DNA of 49,715 bases from Palsa-661 sp035535015 (GTDB taxonomy: Bacteria > Actinomycetota > Acidimicrobiia > Acidimicrobiales > UBA8190). A program made the translations under genes and the position numbers. The notes beneath the pieces were generated by a model, which worked only from the letters and a program-made list of their open reading frames with translations, ran no database searches and had not been told where the DNA came from. The stretch is taken from positions 1 through 49,715 of the forward strand of contig DATLQU010000033.1 in the NCBI GenBank assembly GCA_035535015.1. Direction: 5' to 3'. Within the stretch, counting starts at the first letter, position 1, and each line of letters begins with the position of its first letter. Positions 25,201 through 34,288 of this stretch are shown piece by piece.

Positions 25201-25587
25201 TCAACCGGCTCCGGACGGCCGCCAACCTCCTTTCGCCGATCGCTCTGCTCGGCCGGCCCCGCGACACATCGGTCGTCGGGAACGCGCACACCGGGGCCGG
25301 TCTCTCGGGAGCTCACATCGCCAACGTTCATAACAATCGCAACCGATGGCCTGACCACGACATGCCGGACAGCGTTCAACACAACATCCGTGGTGGTGAA
25401 CACCACCGGGAAGGACACCGCAGTCCCGGCAGGGAAATGTGACCTTGCCCCGAAAGCCGAACGGTCCGTACGGTGGCTCGGAGCCCCAGGGGATTGCCGG
25501 GTAGAGCTTCCCGGCGATGAGAAGCAGATCGGTGCTGCAGCTCGTTCTTTCGAACATCTCTGCGTTGCAGAGCCGACATCGGGCCAC
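25201..25587 (-). CDS. Cysteine-rich zinc-ribbon-like protein
   Basis: A 128-residue protein with many paired cysteines: CRLCNAEM near the start, CRDCGVLPGGVHHHGCCVERCPACRG in the middle (key pairs CRDC, HHHGCC, CPAC) and CDC soon after. These patterns indicate one or two zinc ribbons. The last 30 residues are Arg-rich and probably disordered. The start GTG 25587 follows AGAGGAG at good spacing. It lies upstream of the TetR gene in the same direction, but an operator separates them. The function is unknown; nucleic-acid binding is possible. Confidence 0.75.
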   Translation of the reverse strand: MARCRLCNAEMFERTSCSTDLLLIAGKLYPAIPWGSEPPYGPFGFRGKVTFPCRDCGVLPGGVHHHGCCVERCPACRGQAIGCDCYERWRCELPRDRPRCARSRRPMCRGAGRAERSAKGGWRPSGAG

Positions 25588-25697
25588 GGGCTTGCTCCTC
25601 TGGGAGAACGTCGGACCATGGTTGCATCCGGGTGTGACAGCCTCGGTACCGGCAGGGCGTCGGTGGCGGCGTTACACCCTCGTGCTTCCATAGGCCC

Positions 25698-26843
25698 ATG
25701 GATCTCGCCGTCCTGACCGACGCCGTCGACCGGCTGAGCGAAGACGATCCCCTTCGACATGCCGATGGCGAATCAATCGAAATCCTCCATCGTCTGCTAG
25801 CCCGGTTCGACGCTCTCGTCACCCAGAGGACAGCCGCTTTTGACGCGGCGGGAAACTGGGAGGTCGATGGCGCCTACAACGCCGTCGCCTGGCTGACCAC
25901 CCGCTGTCGGCTGCCCAAGGTCCAGGCCAGAAGGACGGTGCGCCGGGGCCGCGATCTCCGTTCGCTTCCTCACTGCGACCGCGCCTGGGCGAGGGGCGAG
26001 ATCACGGCGGCCCAGGTGGACGTCGTCGCCCATCTTCGCTCCGACTCGACCGCTGACGCGCTGGCCAGGGACGAGGAGCTGCTCGTCGAACAGGCCGGCA
26101 CGCTGCGCTACGCCGCCTTCGTGAAGGTGGCGGACTACTGGAAGCAGCTGGCCGATCCCGACGCAGTGGAGGTTGACGATGAGAAGCGTCGTTCCCGTCG
26201 CGACGTCTACCTCGAGCGCAGTTTCGGCGACATGTGGTTGGGCAAGATCACTCTGGACCCGATCTCCGGGTCGATCGTCGGCGGCGAGCTCAGCCGGATC
26301 GAACGGGAGATGTTCGAAGCCGAATGGGCTGACGCCCGCCGGACCCTCGGACATGATCCGACGACGGCCGACTTGTCGCGGACCCCAGGACAGCGGCGGG
26401 CCGATGCGCTCGTCGAGATGGCCATCCGCAGCCAGACCGCTCCGAGCGACGGACGGAGACCGGCCCCGCTGTTCAGCATTCTGGTGGGTTACGAGAACAC
26501 CCTCGACCGGCGGATCTGCGAGTTGGCCGACGGGACCGTCCTGGCCCCGGGCGCGCTTCTACCGTGGCTGGACTCGGGCTACTTCGAGAGAGTCGTCTTC
26601 GCCCCGGACCGTCGGGTGCAGGTGAGCTTCACGGCCCGGCTCTTCACCGGAGCGACCCGGCGGGCCATCGAGCTGCGGGATCGGGAATGCGTTCATCCCT
26701 ACTGCGACGTCCCGGCCGCCGATTGCCAAGCCGACCACATCATTCCCTACGAAGCGGACGGACCGACGATCCAGGAAAACGGCCAGATGCTCTGTGGCTT
26801 CCACAATCGCCGGAAGAGTCTGACGCCCTTTCCCGACGACTAA
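25698..26843 (+). CDS. DUF222/13E12-type HNH endonuclease-like protein
   Basis: A 381-residue protein of the family abundant in actinobacteria (13E12 repeat proteins of mycobacteria). The DUF222 region spans about residues 25-270, with DALVTQRTAAFDAAGNW, AVAWLTTRCRLP and ARGEITAAQVDVVA. A C-terminal HNH nuclease motif follows: ECVHPYCDVPAADCQADHI (two Cys plus the DH pair), then NGQMLCGFHNRRK. The motif appears complete (Cys pair, DHI, N, C..HN). Multi-copy families of this type are often mobile or involved in DNA processing; the exact role is unknown. It diverges from the zinc-ribbon gene with about 110 bases between them. Confidence 0.9.
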   Translation: MDLAVLTDAVDRLSEDDPLRHADGESIEILHRLLARFDALVTQRTAAFDAAGNWEVDGAYNAVAWLTTRCRLPKVQARRTVRRGRDLRSLPHCDRAWARGEITAAQVDVVAHLRSDSTADALARDEELLVEQAGTLRYAAFVKVADYWKQLADPDAVEVDDEKRRSRRDVYLERSFGDMWLGKITLDPISGSIVGGELSRIEREMFEAEWADARRTLGHDPTTADLSRTPGQRRADALVEMAIRSQTAPSDGRRPAPLFSILVGYENTLDRRICELADGTVLAPGALLPWLDSGYFERVVFAPDRRVQVSFTARLFTGATRRAIELRDRECVHPYCDVPAADCQADHIIPYEADGPTIQENGQMLCGFHNRRKSLTPFPDD

Positions 26844-26870
26844 CGATCAGCTGCCGTCAGTGACGCCTTC

Positions 26871-26882
26871 TACGCTGTCCGG
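26871..26882 (+). promoter_or_regulatory. Likely leaderless promoter of the 2OG oxygenase gene
   Basis: TACGCT at 26871-26876 fits the actinobacterial -10 pattern TANNNT and ends six bases before the ATG at 26883. No ribosome site is present, so the transcript probably starts at the A of the start codon. Confidence 0.45.
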
Positions 26883-27905
26883 ATGGCCGTGATCCCCGAA
26901 ATCGATATCGAACCGCTGCTGGTCCGTGATCCGGCAGCGGATGCCGCCGCCATGGTCGTGGCGGCGGAGATCGACGCCGCCTGTCGGGAGGTCGGTTTCT
27001 TCTACGTGATCGGGCACGGGGTCAATCCCGGATTGCAGGATCAGCTCGATTCGCTGGCTCGTGATTTCTTCGGCCGACCTGAAGAGGAGAAGGCGGAGAT
27101 CGCCCTGGCGCGCGGTGGACGAGCCTGGCGGGGATGGTTCCCGGTCGGCGGCGAGCTCACCGGTGGAATCCCCGACGACAAAGAGGGCCTCTACTTCGGC
27201 GGGCAGCTCGATCCGGCTCACCCCCGGGTCGAGGCCGGAACCCCGATGCACGGAGCCAATCTGTTTCCCCGCCGGCCCGCCGAGCTCGGCCCGGTCGTGG
27301 TGGCGTACATGGAGGCGATGACCGCAGTGGGTCAGGCGATTCTGTCGGGAATGGCCCTCGGACTCGGGCTGCGCTCCTCGTGGTTCACCGAGCAGTTGAC
27401 CTCCGACCCGTTGATCCTCTTGCGGATCTTCCGCTACCCGGCGCTGGCCGGAGCCGACGGCGGGCGCTGGAGCGTCGGGGAACACACCGACTACGGACTG
27501 CTGACCGTGCTCGGTCAGGACAGTTCCGGCGGCCTCCAAGTCCGGACCGGCGACGGCGACGGCTTCATCGACGTGGCCCCTCGGCCGGGAACGTTCGTCT
27601 GCAATCTGGGCGACATGCTCGAGCGGCTGACCGGTGGTCGGTACCGGTCGACCCGGCACCGGGTACGCAACGCCGGCAGCGGCGACCGGTTGTCGTTCCC
27701 CTTCTTCCTCGACCCCTCCTGGGACGCCCGGGTCGAGCGGTTGCCGATCGTGGACCGGCCGGCCGACGATGACGGGGGCCGGCGCTGGGACCAGGTGAGC
27801 GTCCACGGCTTCGAGGGAAGCTACGGCGACTACATCCTGGCCAAGGTGGGAAAGGTCTTCCCCGACCTGGCGGCCCAGGCGTTGGACCAGTCCTCGACGC
27901 CGTAG
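26883..27905 (+). CDS. 2-oxoglutarate/Fe(II)-dependent dioxygenase (isopenicillin N synthase-like)
   Basis: A 340-residue oxygenase. The N-terminal DIOX_N region has EVGFFYVIGHGV. The catalytic domain has the facial triad His201 and Asp203 in GEHTDYGLLTVL and His259 in STRHRV. The 2-oxoglutarate-binding RxS motif is present as DRLSFPFF near residue 270. This is the plant and bacterial IPNS/ACC-oxidase-like subgroup, which hydroxylates or desaturates small molecules; the substrate is not predictable. It converges with the DoxX-like gene, seven bases apart, and has a leaderless-type promoter. Confidence 0.92.
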   Translation: MAVIPEIDIEPLLVRDPAADAAAMVVAAEIDAACREVGFFYVIGHGVNPGLQDQLDSLARDFFGRPEEEKAEIALARGGRAWRGWFPVGGELTGGIPDDKEGLYFGGQLDPAHPRVEAGTPMHGANLFPRRPAELGPVVVAYMEAMTAVGQAILSGMALGLGLRSSWFTEQLTSDPLILLRIFRYPALAGADGGRWSVGEHTDYGLLTVLGQDSSGGLQVRTGDGDGFIDVAPRPGTFVCNLGDMLERLTGGRYRSTRHRVRNAGSGDRLSFPFFLDPSWDARVERLPIVDRPADDDGGRRWDQVSVHGFEGSYGDYILAKVGKVFPDLAAQALDQSSTP

Positions 27906-27912
27906 GAGCTGC

Positions 27913-28338
27913 TCAGTCGGAAGGGTGCTTGCCCCGGCTGGTGAGACCGTCCAACAGAAGAGAGAGACCGGCCGCCAGGAGCCAGACGTCCTTGCTGACA
28001 GCGGTGCCCTGAGGGGTCGGCCAGGGGCTGCCGGGCTTTCGCATGCCGGGCGTCTTGGCATAGAGGCCGACGAGGGCACCCGAGAAGCCGGTCAGGGCGG
28101 CCCCCGCCGCGGCCGTCGGGACGTTGGGGGCGAGGAGGGCGGCGCCGGTGGCAATCTCACCGGCGGCGAGGAGGCGGAGGAAACGAGGCGGGGGCATCGA
28201 CTCGAAGACGGGGAAGGCGCCGGACGCCATGTCGTGGATGGCTTTGGCCTTGACCTCGTCGGCCTTCCACTTCTCGATGCCGGCGTGGAGGATGTAGGCG
28301 CCGGTGACCAGGCGGAGAGGGATATGGCTGAGCTTCAT
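27913..28338 (-). CDS. DoxX-like integral membrane protein
   Basis: A 141-residue protein with four hydrophobic segments (about residues 8-20, 55-72, 76-94 and 118-133) in the arrangement of small DoxX/DoxD-like membrane proteins. It begins with a LRLVTGAYILHAGIEKW motif, similar to the LR...G.....G..K pattern of the family. The role of such proteins is poorly known, sometimes linked to thiosulfate or redox homeostasis. It lies between the 2OG oxygenase (convergent) and metE (same strand, about 130 bases away). Confidence 0.75.
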   Translation of the reverse strand: MKLSHIPLRLVTGAYILHAGIEKWKADEVKAKAIHDMASGAFPVFESMPPPRFLRLLAAGEIATGAALLAPNVPTAAAGAALTGFSGALVGLYAKTPGMRKPGSPWPTPQGTAVSKDVWLLAAGLSLLLDGLTSRGKHPSD

Positions 28339-28467
28339 GGGCCGACGTCCTGTCTTCGGGGGTGACGCGCGCCACGGATCGACGGGACCGGGGCTCTCCT
28401 CGAGCGCGCACAGGTCAGGCTAACCGGCCGTCCCCCGTCGCCAGGTCGCCAGGACGGGTGGCGGCGC

Positions 28468-30774
28468 TCAGACGGCGGCGGACGAAATCCGGTCGACACC
28501 GAGCCGGGCCCGCCGGGCGGCGGCCACCATGTTGGCCAGAGAGGCTCTGACCTCGTCGTGGCCACGGGTCTTCAGCCCGCAGTCCGGGTTCACCCAGAGC
28601 CGGTCGGCCGGCAGGACCGTCAGGGCCCGGCCGATGAGGTGGGTGATCTCGTCCACCTCGGGGACCGTCGGTGAGTGGATGTCATAGACACCGAGGCCGA
28701 CCTCGGCCCCGCAGTCGACGGCGGCGAGGTCCTCGACGATGTCCATCTTGGAACGGGCCGCTTCGATGGAGATGACGTCGACGTCGAGGGCGACGACAGC
28801 GTCCATGATGTCGCCGAACTCGGCGTAACACATGTGGGTGTGGATCTGGGTGCTCTCGGCCACCGCCGCCGTGGCCAGTCTGAAACACGCGGTGGCCCAG
28901 GCCAGATAGCCCGGCCGATCGGCTCCCCGGAGGGGAAGGCCCTCGCGTAGCGCCGGCTCGTCGACCTGGATGATCCGGATCCCGGCCGCCTCGAGATCGA
29001 GGACCTCGTCGCGGACGGCCAGGGCGATCTGCCGGCAGGTCTCGGCGCGCCCCTGGTCGTCACGGACGAAGGACCACTGGAGGATGGTGACCGGACCCGT
29101 CAACATGCCCTTCACCGGCCGGGGGGTGAGCGACTGGGCGTAGCGGGACCAGGAGACGGTGATCGGTTCGGGCCGGCTGACGTCGCCGTAGAGGATGGGG
29201 GGCCGGACGTACCGGGTGCCGTAGCTCTGGACCCAGCCGTCACGGCTGCAGGCGAAGCCGTCGAGGCGTTCGGCGAAGTACTGGACCATGTCGTTGCGCT
29301 CGGGCTCGCCGTGGACGAGGACGTCGAGACCGAGCCGCTCCTGCAGGCGGATCACCTGTTCGATCTCGCTCTCGCAGAAGCGGCGGTAGTCCTCGTCGGC
29401 CAGCTCCCCCGAGCCGTGGCGGGCCCGGGCGGCGCGGATCTCGGCTGTCTGGGGAAACGAGCCGATGGTGGTGGTCGGCAGCGCCGGCAAGGGCAGCGCC
29501 TCTTGTTGGACGGCCCGGCGCTCCCGGCGGGCGGTGGAACGGACGGCGTCTGCGGGCGAGAGGGCGTCGAGGCGGCGGCGGACGGCGGGCCGACGGATCT
29601 GCTCGGCCCGGCGGCGGGACTCGACGGCCCGGTCACTGGCCTCGAAGGCTTCGGCCGCGGCGGCCGGCCCGTCGGCCAGGGCCCGGCTGAGGGCGACGAC
29701 CTCGTCGAGCTTCTGACGGGCGAAGGCCAACCAGCCGCGCAGCTCGACCGGCAGCTCGGTTTCCGCGGCCAGGTCGTGGGGGACGTGCTGCAGGGAACAG
29801 GAGGGCGCCAGCCAGAGCCGGTCGGCCAGCCGTTCGTGGGCCGGGCCGAGCAGTTCGAGGGTCCGTCGGAGGTGGTTGCGCCAGACGTTGCGGCCGTCGA
29901 CCACGCCGGCCGAGAGAACGGCCCCCGGACGCAGCCGCTCGAGTAGCTCCGGGAGTTGACCGGGGTCGCGGACGAGATCGACATGGAGACCGGCCACAGC
30001 GAGGGAGGTGGCCAGCTCGAGGTTGTCGGCCAGACCGCCGAAGTAGCTGGCCAGCAGAATGTTCGGGGATGGGCCGCTGGTCAGTCCGTCGTAGGCCACG
30101 ACCAGGGCCCGCCGGGCCTGGTCGTCGAGATCGGTGGCCAGACAGGGCTCGTCGATCTGGACCCACGATGCCCCCGCCGCCGCCAACCGGTCGAGCAGTT
30201 CCGCGTAGACGGCCAGGAGGCGGGGAAGAAGCTCCAGAGGGCGGAAACCGGGGACGGTGGCCTTGCCGAGCAGCAGGAAGCTGACGGGACCGACGAGGAC
30301 GGGCCGGGTGACGATACCGAGGCCGAGGGCCTCGCGGAATTCGTCGACCGGCTTGGACGAGCAGAGGTCGAAGGTCGTCTCGGGCCCGAGCTCGGGGACC
30401 AGGTAGTGGTAGTTGGTGTCGAACCACTTGGTCATCTCGAGCGGCTCCACCGGCCGGCCGCCGGCGCTCGAACCCCGGGCCAGAGAGAAGTAGCCGTCGA
30501 GATCGACGGCTCCCCCGGCGAAGCCGAAGCGGGCGGGGACCGCCCCCACCAGACAACTGGTGTCGAGGACCTGGTCGTAGAGGCTGAAGTCGTTGGAGGC
30601 GATGTCCTCGATCCCCGCCTCCAACTGGACCCGCCAATTCCGGGCCCGGACGAGACGGCCGGCCTCGGCCAGTTGGGCGGCATCGGCCTGTCCCGCCCAG
30701 TAGGCCTCGATGGCCCGCTTCATCTCGCGACGGGGCCCGATCCGGGGCATGCCCAGGTTGGTCGAACGGGCCAT
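28468..30774 (-). CDS. metE: Cobalamin-independent methionine synthase
   Basis: A 768-residue, full-length MetE that transfers the methyl group of 5-methyltetrahydropteroyl-triglutamate to homocysteine. The zinc ligands are in place: His647 and Cys649 in IHTHMCYAEFGDI and Cys732 in NPDCGLKTRG, a constant offset of six from the E. coli enzyme. The N-terminal half contains NWRVQLEAGIEDIASNDFS, the C-terminal barrel TTTIGSFPQT and the DEPALREGLPLR strand. A GAGGG lies just before ATG 30774. The gene diverges from a MocR-type regulator with an inverted repeat between them, the usual layout for regulator and target. Homocysteine would come from metA-metY. No cobalamin riboswitch is seen. Confidence 0.96.
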   Translation of the reverse strand: MARSTNLGMPRIGPRREMKRAIEAYWAGQADAAQLAEAGRLVRARNWRVQLEAGIEDIASNDFSLYDQVLDTSCLVGAVPARFGFAGGAVDLDGYFSLARGSSAGGRPVEPLEMTKWFDTNYHYLVPELGPETTFDLCSSKPVDEFREALGLGIVTRPVLVGPVSFLLLGKATVPGFRPLELLPRLLAVYAELLDRLAAAGASWVQIDEPCLATDLDDQARRALVVAYDGLTSGPSPNILLASYFGGLADNLELATSLAVAGLHVDLVRDPGQLPELLERLRPGAVLSAGVVDGRNVWRNHLRRTLELLGPAHERLADRLWLAPSCSLQHVPHDLAAETELPVELRGWLAFARQKLDEVVALSRALADGPAAAAEAFEASDRAVESRRRAEQIRRPAVRRRLDALSPADAVRSTARRERRAVQQEALPLPALPTTTIGSFPQTAEIRAARARHGSGELADEDYRRFCESEIEQVIRLQERLGLDVLVHGEPERNDMVQYFAERLDGFACSRDGWVQSYGTRYVRPPILYGDVSRPEPITVSWSRYAQSLTPRPVKGMLTGPVTILQWSFVRDDQGRAETCRQIALAVRDEVLDLEAAGIRIIQVDEPALREGLPLRGADRPGYLAWATACFRLATAAVAESTQIHTHMCYAEFGDIMDAVVALDVDVISIEAARSKMDIVEDLAAVDCGAEVGLGVYDIHSPTVPEVDEITHLIGRALTVLPADRLWVNPDCGLKTRGHDEVRASLANMVAAARRARLGVDRISSAAV

Positions 30775-30838
30775 TGCCCTCAGGGTACGGAGCCGGAAGC
30801 CCGGCCGATAGAGACAGTCGGCCGACTTTTCGACCGGT

Positions 30839-30888
30839 ACAGTTTCCGGGACAGCCTTCCGGAAGAGAACTGTTCCGGTATACAGTTC
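30839..30888. promoter_or_regulatory. Putative MocR operator between metE and the regulator gene
   Basis: A perfect 7-bp inverted repeat GAACTGT (30867-30873) and ACAGTTC (30882-30888) with an 8-bp spacer, preceded by a direct copy ACAGTTTCC at 30839-30847 and a perfect palindrome CTTCCGGAAG at 30856-30865. MocR proteins typically bind mixed direct and inverted half-sites in the divergent intergenic region. Confidence 0.7.
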
Positions 30889-30893
30889 CCCGG

Positions 30894-32327
30894 GTGGCCC
30901 TCGACGTCGGAGCCGGGAAGAGCCTCTACCTGCAGCTGGCCGATGCCCTGGCCGACCAGATCGCCGCCGGCACCTACCGGCCGGGCGAGCGGATCCCTTC
31001 CGTCCGGAAGTTGCGGGACCGGTTCGGAGTCAGCCTGAGTACGGTTCTCGAGGCCTGCCGGGTCCTGGAGGACCGGGGCCTCGTCCAGGCCCGGCCCCAG
31101 TCCGGCCACTACGTCCGGCCGGCCACGGCCCAGCTGCGGTCCGAGCCCGAGGAGTCGACCTCGTCGAGCGAGGCCCACCACGTGGACGCCTCTCTGGCGC
31201 TCCGGCTGAACCTGGGGATCGGCAACCCCCAGGAGCCGACTCTGGGCGCCGCCGTCCAGGGTCCCGAGCTGATGGCCATGGCCGCGCTCAACCGGCTGAC
31301 CGGTCACCTCCTGCGCCAGCAACCGGCCGCCTGCCATTCCTACGACGCGCCCCCCGGCAGTCCCGTTCTCCGACGGTCGATCGCCCAACGCGGGGCCGAC
31401 GCCGGCTACCGCGTCCCGGCCGACGAGATCGTGATCACCAGCGGCGCCAAGGAGGCCGTCTACCTCTCGATCAAGGCGGTCACCCGGCCCGGAGACACGG
31501 TGGCCATCGAGTCCCCCGCCTACTACGCCCTGCTCGAGGTGCTCGGCTCGCTCGGCCTCCGGGCGCTCGAGATCTCGAGCCACCCGCGTCACGGGATCAA
31601 CCTCGACGAACTGGACGCCGCCCTCGGCCGCCGGCCGGTGGCGGCGGTGGCCATGGTCTCGAACTTCTCCAATCCCACCGGTTCGGTCATGACCGACGAG
31701 GCCAAGCGCCGGCTGCTGGACATCCTCGAGAGCCACGACGTGCCGCTGGTGGAGGACGACGTCTACGGAGAGCTGGCCTTCGAGGGCCGCCGGCCCACGG
31801 CGGTGAAGGCCTTCGACCGGCGCGGCCTCGTCCTCTACTGCTCCTCCTACAGCAAGACCGTCTCGCCGGGACTGCGCGTCGGCTGGTCCATCCCGGGCCG
31901 CTACCAGAACGAAGTCGAGCTGCTCAAGCTGGTGGTCAACCAGGCCACCGCCGTCGCCCCCCAACTGGCCCTGGCCGGCTTCCTCGACAGCGGCGGTTGC
32001 GACCGCCATATCCGCCGGGTCCGCCGGATGTACCGGGAGCAGATGGCCAGCACCATCGACGCCGTGGAACGACTCTTCCCGGCGGCGACCCGGATGACCC
32101 GACCCCAGGGCGGACACGTCCTCTGGGTGCAGCTGCCCACCGGGGTGGACGCCCTCGAGCTCTACGGGGCCGCCGATGCCGAGGGGATCAGGATCGCCCC
32201 GGGGCCGATGTTCTCGGCCTCGGGGGGCTACCGGAACTTCATCCGGCTGAACACGGGATTCCCCTGGAGCGAGACGACGGAGAGACAGATCACCACGCTC
32301 GGTCGGCTGGTGGCCGACCGGAGCTGA
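30894..32327 (+). CDS. MocR-type (GntR/aminotransferase) transcriptional regulator
   Basis: A 477-residue regulator. The N-terminal GntR winged helix (about 1-75) has LADQIAAGTYRPGERIPSVR and FGVSLSTVLEACRVLE. The rest is a class I aminotransferase-fold domain with YDAPPGSPVLRRSIA, VITSGAKEAV, NFSNPTGSVM, EDDVYGELAF, and the PLP-lysine motif SYSKTVSPGLRVGW. The start is GTG 30894, since the longer frame would pass through the operator and includes no conserved residues. It diverges from metE. The PLP site is intact, so it probably senses PLP plus an amino-acid-like ligand. Control of metE is inferred from the arrangement. Confidence 0.92.
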   Translation: MALDVGAGKSLYLQLADALADQIAAGTYRPGERIPSVRKLRDRFGVSLSTVLEACRVLEDRGLVQARPQSGHYVRPATAQLRSEPEESTSSSEAHHVDASLALRLNLGIGNPQEPTLGAAVQGPELMAMAALNRLTGHLLRQQPAACHSYDAPPGSPVLRRSIAQRGADAGYRVPADEIVITSGAKEAVYLSIKAVTRPGDTVAIESPAYYALLEVLGSLGLRALEISSHPRHGINLDELDAALGRRPVAAVAMVSNFSNPTGSVMTDEAKRRLLDILESHDVPLVEDDVYGELAFEGRRPTAVKAFDRRGLVLYCSSYSKTVSPGLRVGWSIPGRYQNEVELLKLVVNQATAVAPQLALAGFLDSGGCDRHIRRVRRMYREQMASTIDAVERLFPAATRMTRPQGGHVLWVQLPTGVDALELYGAADAEGIRIAPGPMFSASGGYRNFIRLNTGFPWSETTERQITTLGRLVADRS

Positions 32328-32363
32328 CGCCGAGGCGACGGCCGGCGTCGAAGACGTCGGGGA

Positions 32364-33323
32364 CTACGGGCCGCCCGGCGCCGTCGCCATGTCGCGCCCC
32401 GCGTTCGAGGAGGTCGCCTCCGAGCCGGTCACCGGGTCGTCGCTCGCGGCGGCGACGGGGCTGTCGACGGTCGTCACCGGCGGGCCCGACTCCGGGCCGG
32501 AGCTCTCCGCCCCGGCACGCTCGGCCGCCGACGGTCCCGAGAGCGGGAAGATCGGGAGCTCGTCCATGCTGGTGAGGGCGAGGGCCTCGTCGGCCGAGAG
32601 CGGCGGGGCGAAGAAGTAACCCTGGCCCACGTCGGCACCCACCTCGCGGAGGATGGCCACCTGGGCCCCCGTCTCCACCGCCTCGGCCACCGTGCAGAGG
32701 TCGAGGGAGTGGCTGACCTTCACGATCGTCTCCACGATGGCCCGGTTGACGCCACCGGCGTGGTCGATGCCGGCGATCAGGGATCCGTCGATCTTCATGG
32801 TGTTGACGGCGAAGTGCCGGAGGTTCTCGAGCGACGACCAGTCCGAGCCCATGTCGTCCACCGTCAGCTGGATGCCCAGCCGGGAGATGGCCTGGAGGTC
32901 GGCGGCGGCGGCGCCGTCGGCCAGGGTGGTCTCGGTGACCTCCACGGTCAACCGGTCGGGGTGCAACCCCGACTCCTCGAGAGCGAAGGCGGCCGCCTCG
33001 GCCGCTTCGTTCCGGCGGAGCTGGAAGACTGAGCAGTTCACGGCCAGTTGGATGTCGGAGCGCCAGGCGACGGCCCGGGCACAGGCCTCGGAGAGGACCC
33101 AACCGTTGAGCGCGGTCATGTGACCGTTGGCCTCGGCCCAGGGGATCAGCTCCTTGGGGGAGATACGTCCCTGGACGGGGTCATTCCAACGCAGGAGTGC
33201 CTCGAAGCCGAGAAGGCGGCCGGTGGCCAGGTCGACGGCGGGCTGGAAGAGCAACTCGGGCTCGCCGTCTATGCCCAGGTCAGGCCAGGGAATCACGGTG
33301 GATTCATGGGCTGAAACTGTCAT
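32364..33323 (-). CDS. EAL-domain protein (cyclic di-GMP phosphodiesterase-like)
   Basis: A 319-residue single-domain EAL protein. Recognisable motifs: LLGFEALLRW (EAL signature), AVNCSVFQL (the Asn for metal), VEVTETTL (Glu), TVDDMGSDWSSLENL (the DDFG.G.SSL loop with Met and Asp-Trp changes), MKIDGSLI (Lys), AEAVET (usually AEGVET), and GQGYFFAPPL. Nearly all metal and catalytic residues are kept, so hydrolysis of cyclic di-GMP to pGpG is likely, though loop 6 is altered. The last 70 residues are a disordered Ala/Ser/Thr tail. ATG 33323 follows GGGGATC. No GGDEF or sensor domain is attached. Confidence 0.88.
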   Translation of the reverse strand: MTVSAHESTVIPWPDLGIDGEPELLFQPAVDLATGRLLGFEALLRWNDPVQGRISPKELIPWAEANGHMTALNGWVLSEACARAVAWRSDIQLAVNCSVFQLRRNEAAEAAAFALEESGLHPDRLTVEVTETTLADGAAAADLQAISRLGIQLTVDDMGSDWSSLENLRHFAVNTMKIDGSLIAGIDHAGGVNRAIVETIVKVSHSLDLCTVAEAVETGAQVAILREVGADVGQGYFFAPPLSADEALALTSMDELPIFPLSGPSAAERAGAESSGPESGPPVTTVDSPVAAASDDPVTGSEATSSNAGRDMATAPGGP

Positions 33324-33486
33324 AGATCCCCTATCGACGGCTCCCCTGCCGGTCTTGAGCCGACACGGCCCAATTCGCCTCCCCTTCACGGGGCTGTCGC
33401 GGGGGGTGAACAACGCCCTTGTAACCTTGGAATCGGGGGAACTCCGGCCCGCAGTGCCAGGCCGGAGAACCAGACAGGAGCAAGAC

Positions 33487-34164
33487 GTGGCCAGGCCGAT
33501 CCTCGAAGTTCGTGATTTGTGTGTGGTCAGTGGCAGCACGACCGCTTGTCGCGACATCAATTTCACCGTCCACGCCGGTGAAGTCCTCGGAATCCTCGGT
33601 GCCGAAGGGGCGGGAAAGTCCCAGCTCCTGCGCTGCATCGGCCTCGACTTCCCCCCGTCGTCGGGGACCATCTTCCTGCGTGGCTCCGACGTCACCGGCG
33701 CCTCCAGCCAGAGGCGCCGTCAGCTCCGGGCCCGGACCATCGAGCTGGTCCACCCGCCGGCCCCCGCCGGCCAACCCGACAGCACGGTGCCGGGAACCCG
33801 GACCGGGGTGCTTCTGGGCGCCAGCTCGGGCCCCACCGCCCCGGTGGCCGGCATGCGGCAACGGATCCAGATCGCCAAGGCCCTGGCCCACAGGGCCGAC
33901 GCCCTGCTGCTCGACGAGCCCTTCGTGGGTGTGGAGCACGGTGTCCGGGGCCGGATCCTGGAGCTCCTTCAGCGGCTGCGGACCGAGACGGAGACGGCCG
34001 TCGTGGTGGCCACCCGCCATCCCGAGGTGGCCCGGGCCGTGGCCGACGAGATCCTGGTGCTGGTGGACGGCGAGGTGGTCGAGACCGGTCCGGCCCACCA
34101 CATCCTGGAAACCCCGCGCGACCACCGGACCCGTTCGTTGGTCCAGGACCGCCGCTCCGCCTGA
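33487..34164 (+). CDS. Orphan ABC transporter ATP-binding protein with degenerate signature
   Basis: A 225-residue ABC ATPase domain. Walker A is GAEGAGKSQLL, Walker B is ALLLDEPFVGVEHG, and the switch His is in VATRHPEVA. The region that should hold the Q-loop and LSGGQ signature is abnormal: VHPPAPAGQPDSTVPG and then PVAGMRQRIQIAKALAH, keeping only the QR.xIAxAL part. The start GTG 33487 follows AGGAG. No permease or binding protein is beside it, so it may energise a distant transporter or serve a non-transport role. It is followed by the tandem repeat that contains its stop codon. Confidence 0.82.
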   Translation: MARPILEVRDLCVVSGSTTACRDINFTVHAGEVLGILGAEGAGKSQLLRCIGLDFPPSSGTIFLRGSDVTGASSQRRRQLRARTIELVHPPAPAGQPDSTVPGTRTGVLLGASSGPTAPVAGMRQRIQIAKALAHRADALLLDEPFVGVEHGVRGRILELLQRLRTETETAVVVATRHPEVARAVADEILVLVDGEVVETGPAHHILETPRDHRTRSLVQDRRSA

Positions 34165-34288
34165 GGCCGCTCCGCCTGAGGCCGGGTCAGCCTGAGGCCG
34201 GGTCAGCCTGAGGCCGGGTCAGCCTGAAGCCGGGTCAGCCTGAGGCCGGGTCAGCCTGAAGCCGGGTCAGCCTGAAGCCGGGTCAGCC
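34153..34288. repeat. 15-16-bp tandem repeat, about nine copies, spanning two stop codons
   Basis: Two copies of CGCTCCGCCTGAGGC are followed by seven copies of CGGGTCAGCCTGA(G/A)GC in perfect phase. The array covers the space between convergent genes. The TGA of the ABC ATPase gene (34162-34164) and the TCA (TGA on the minus strand) of the LLM oxidoreductase gene (34283-34285) both lie inside repeat units. Confidence 0.9.
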
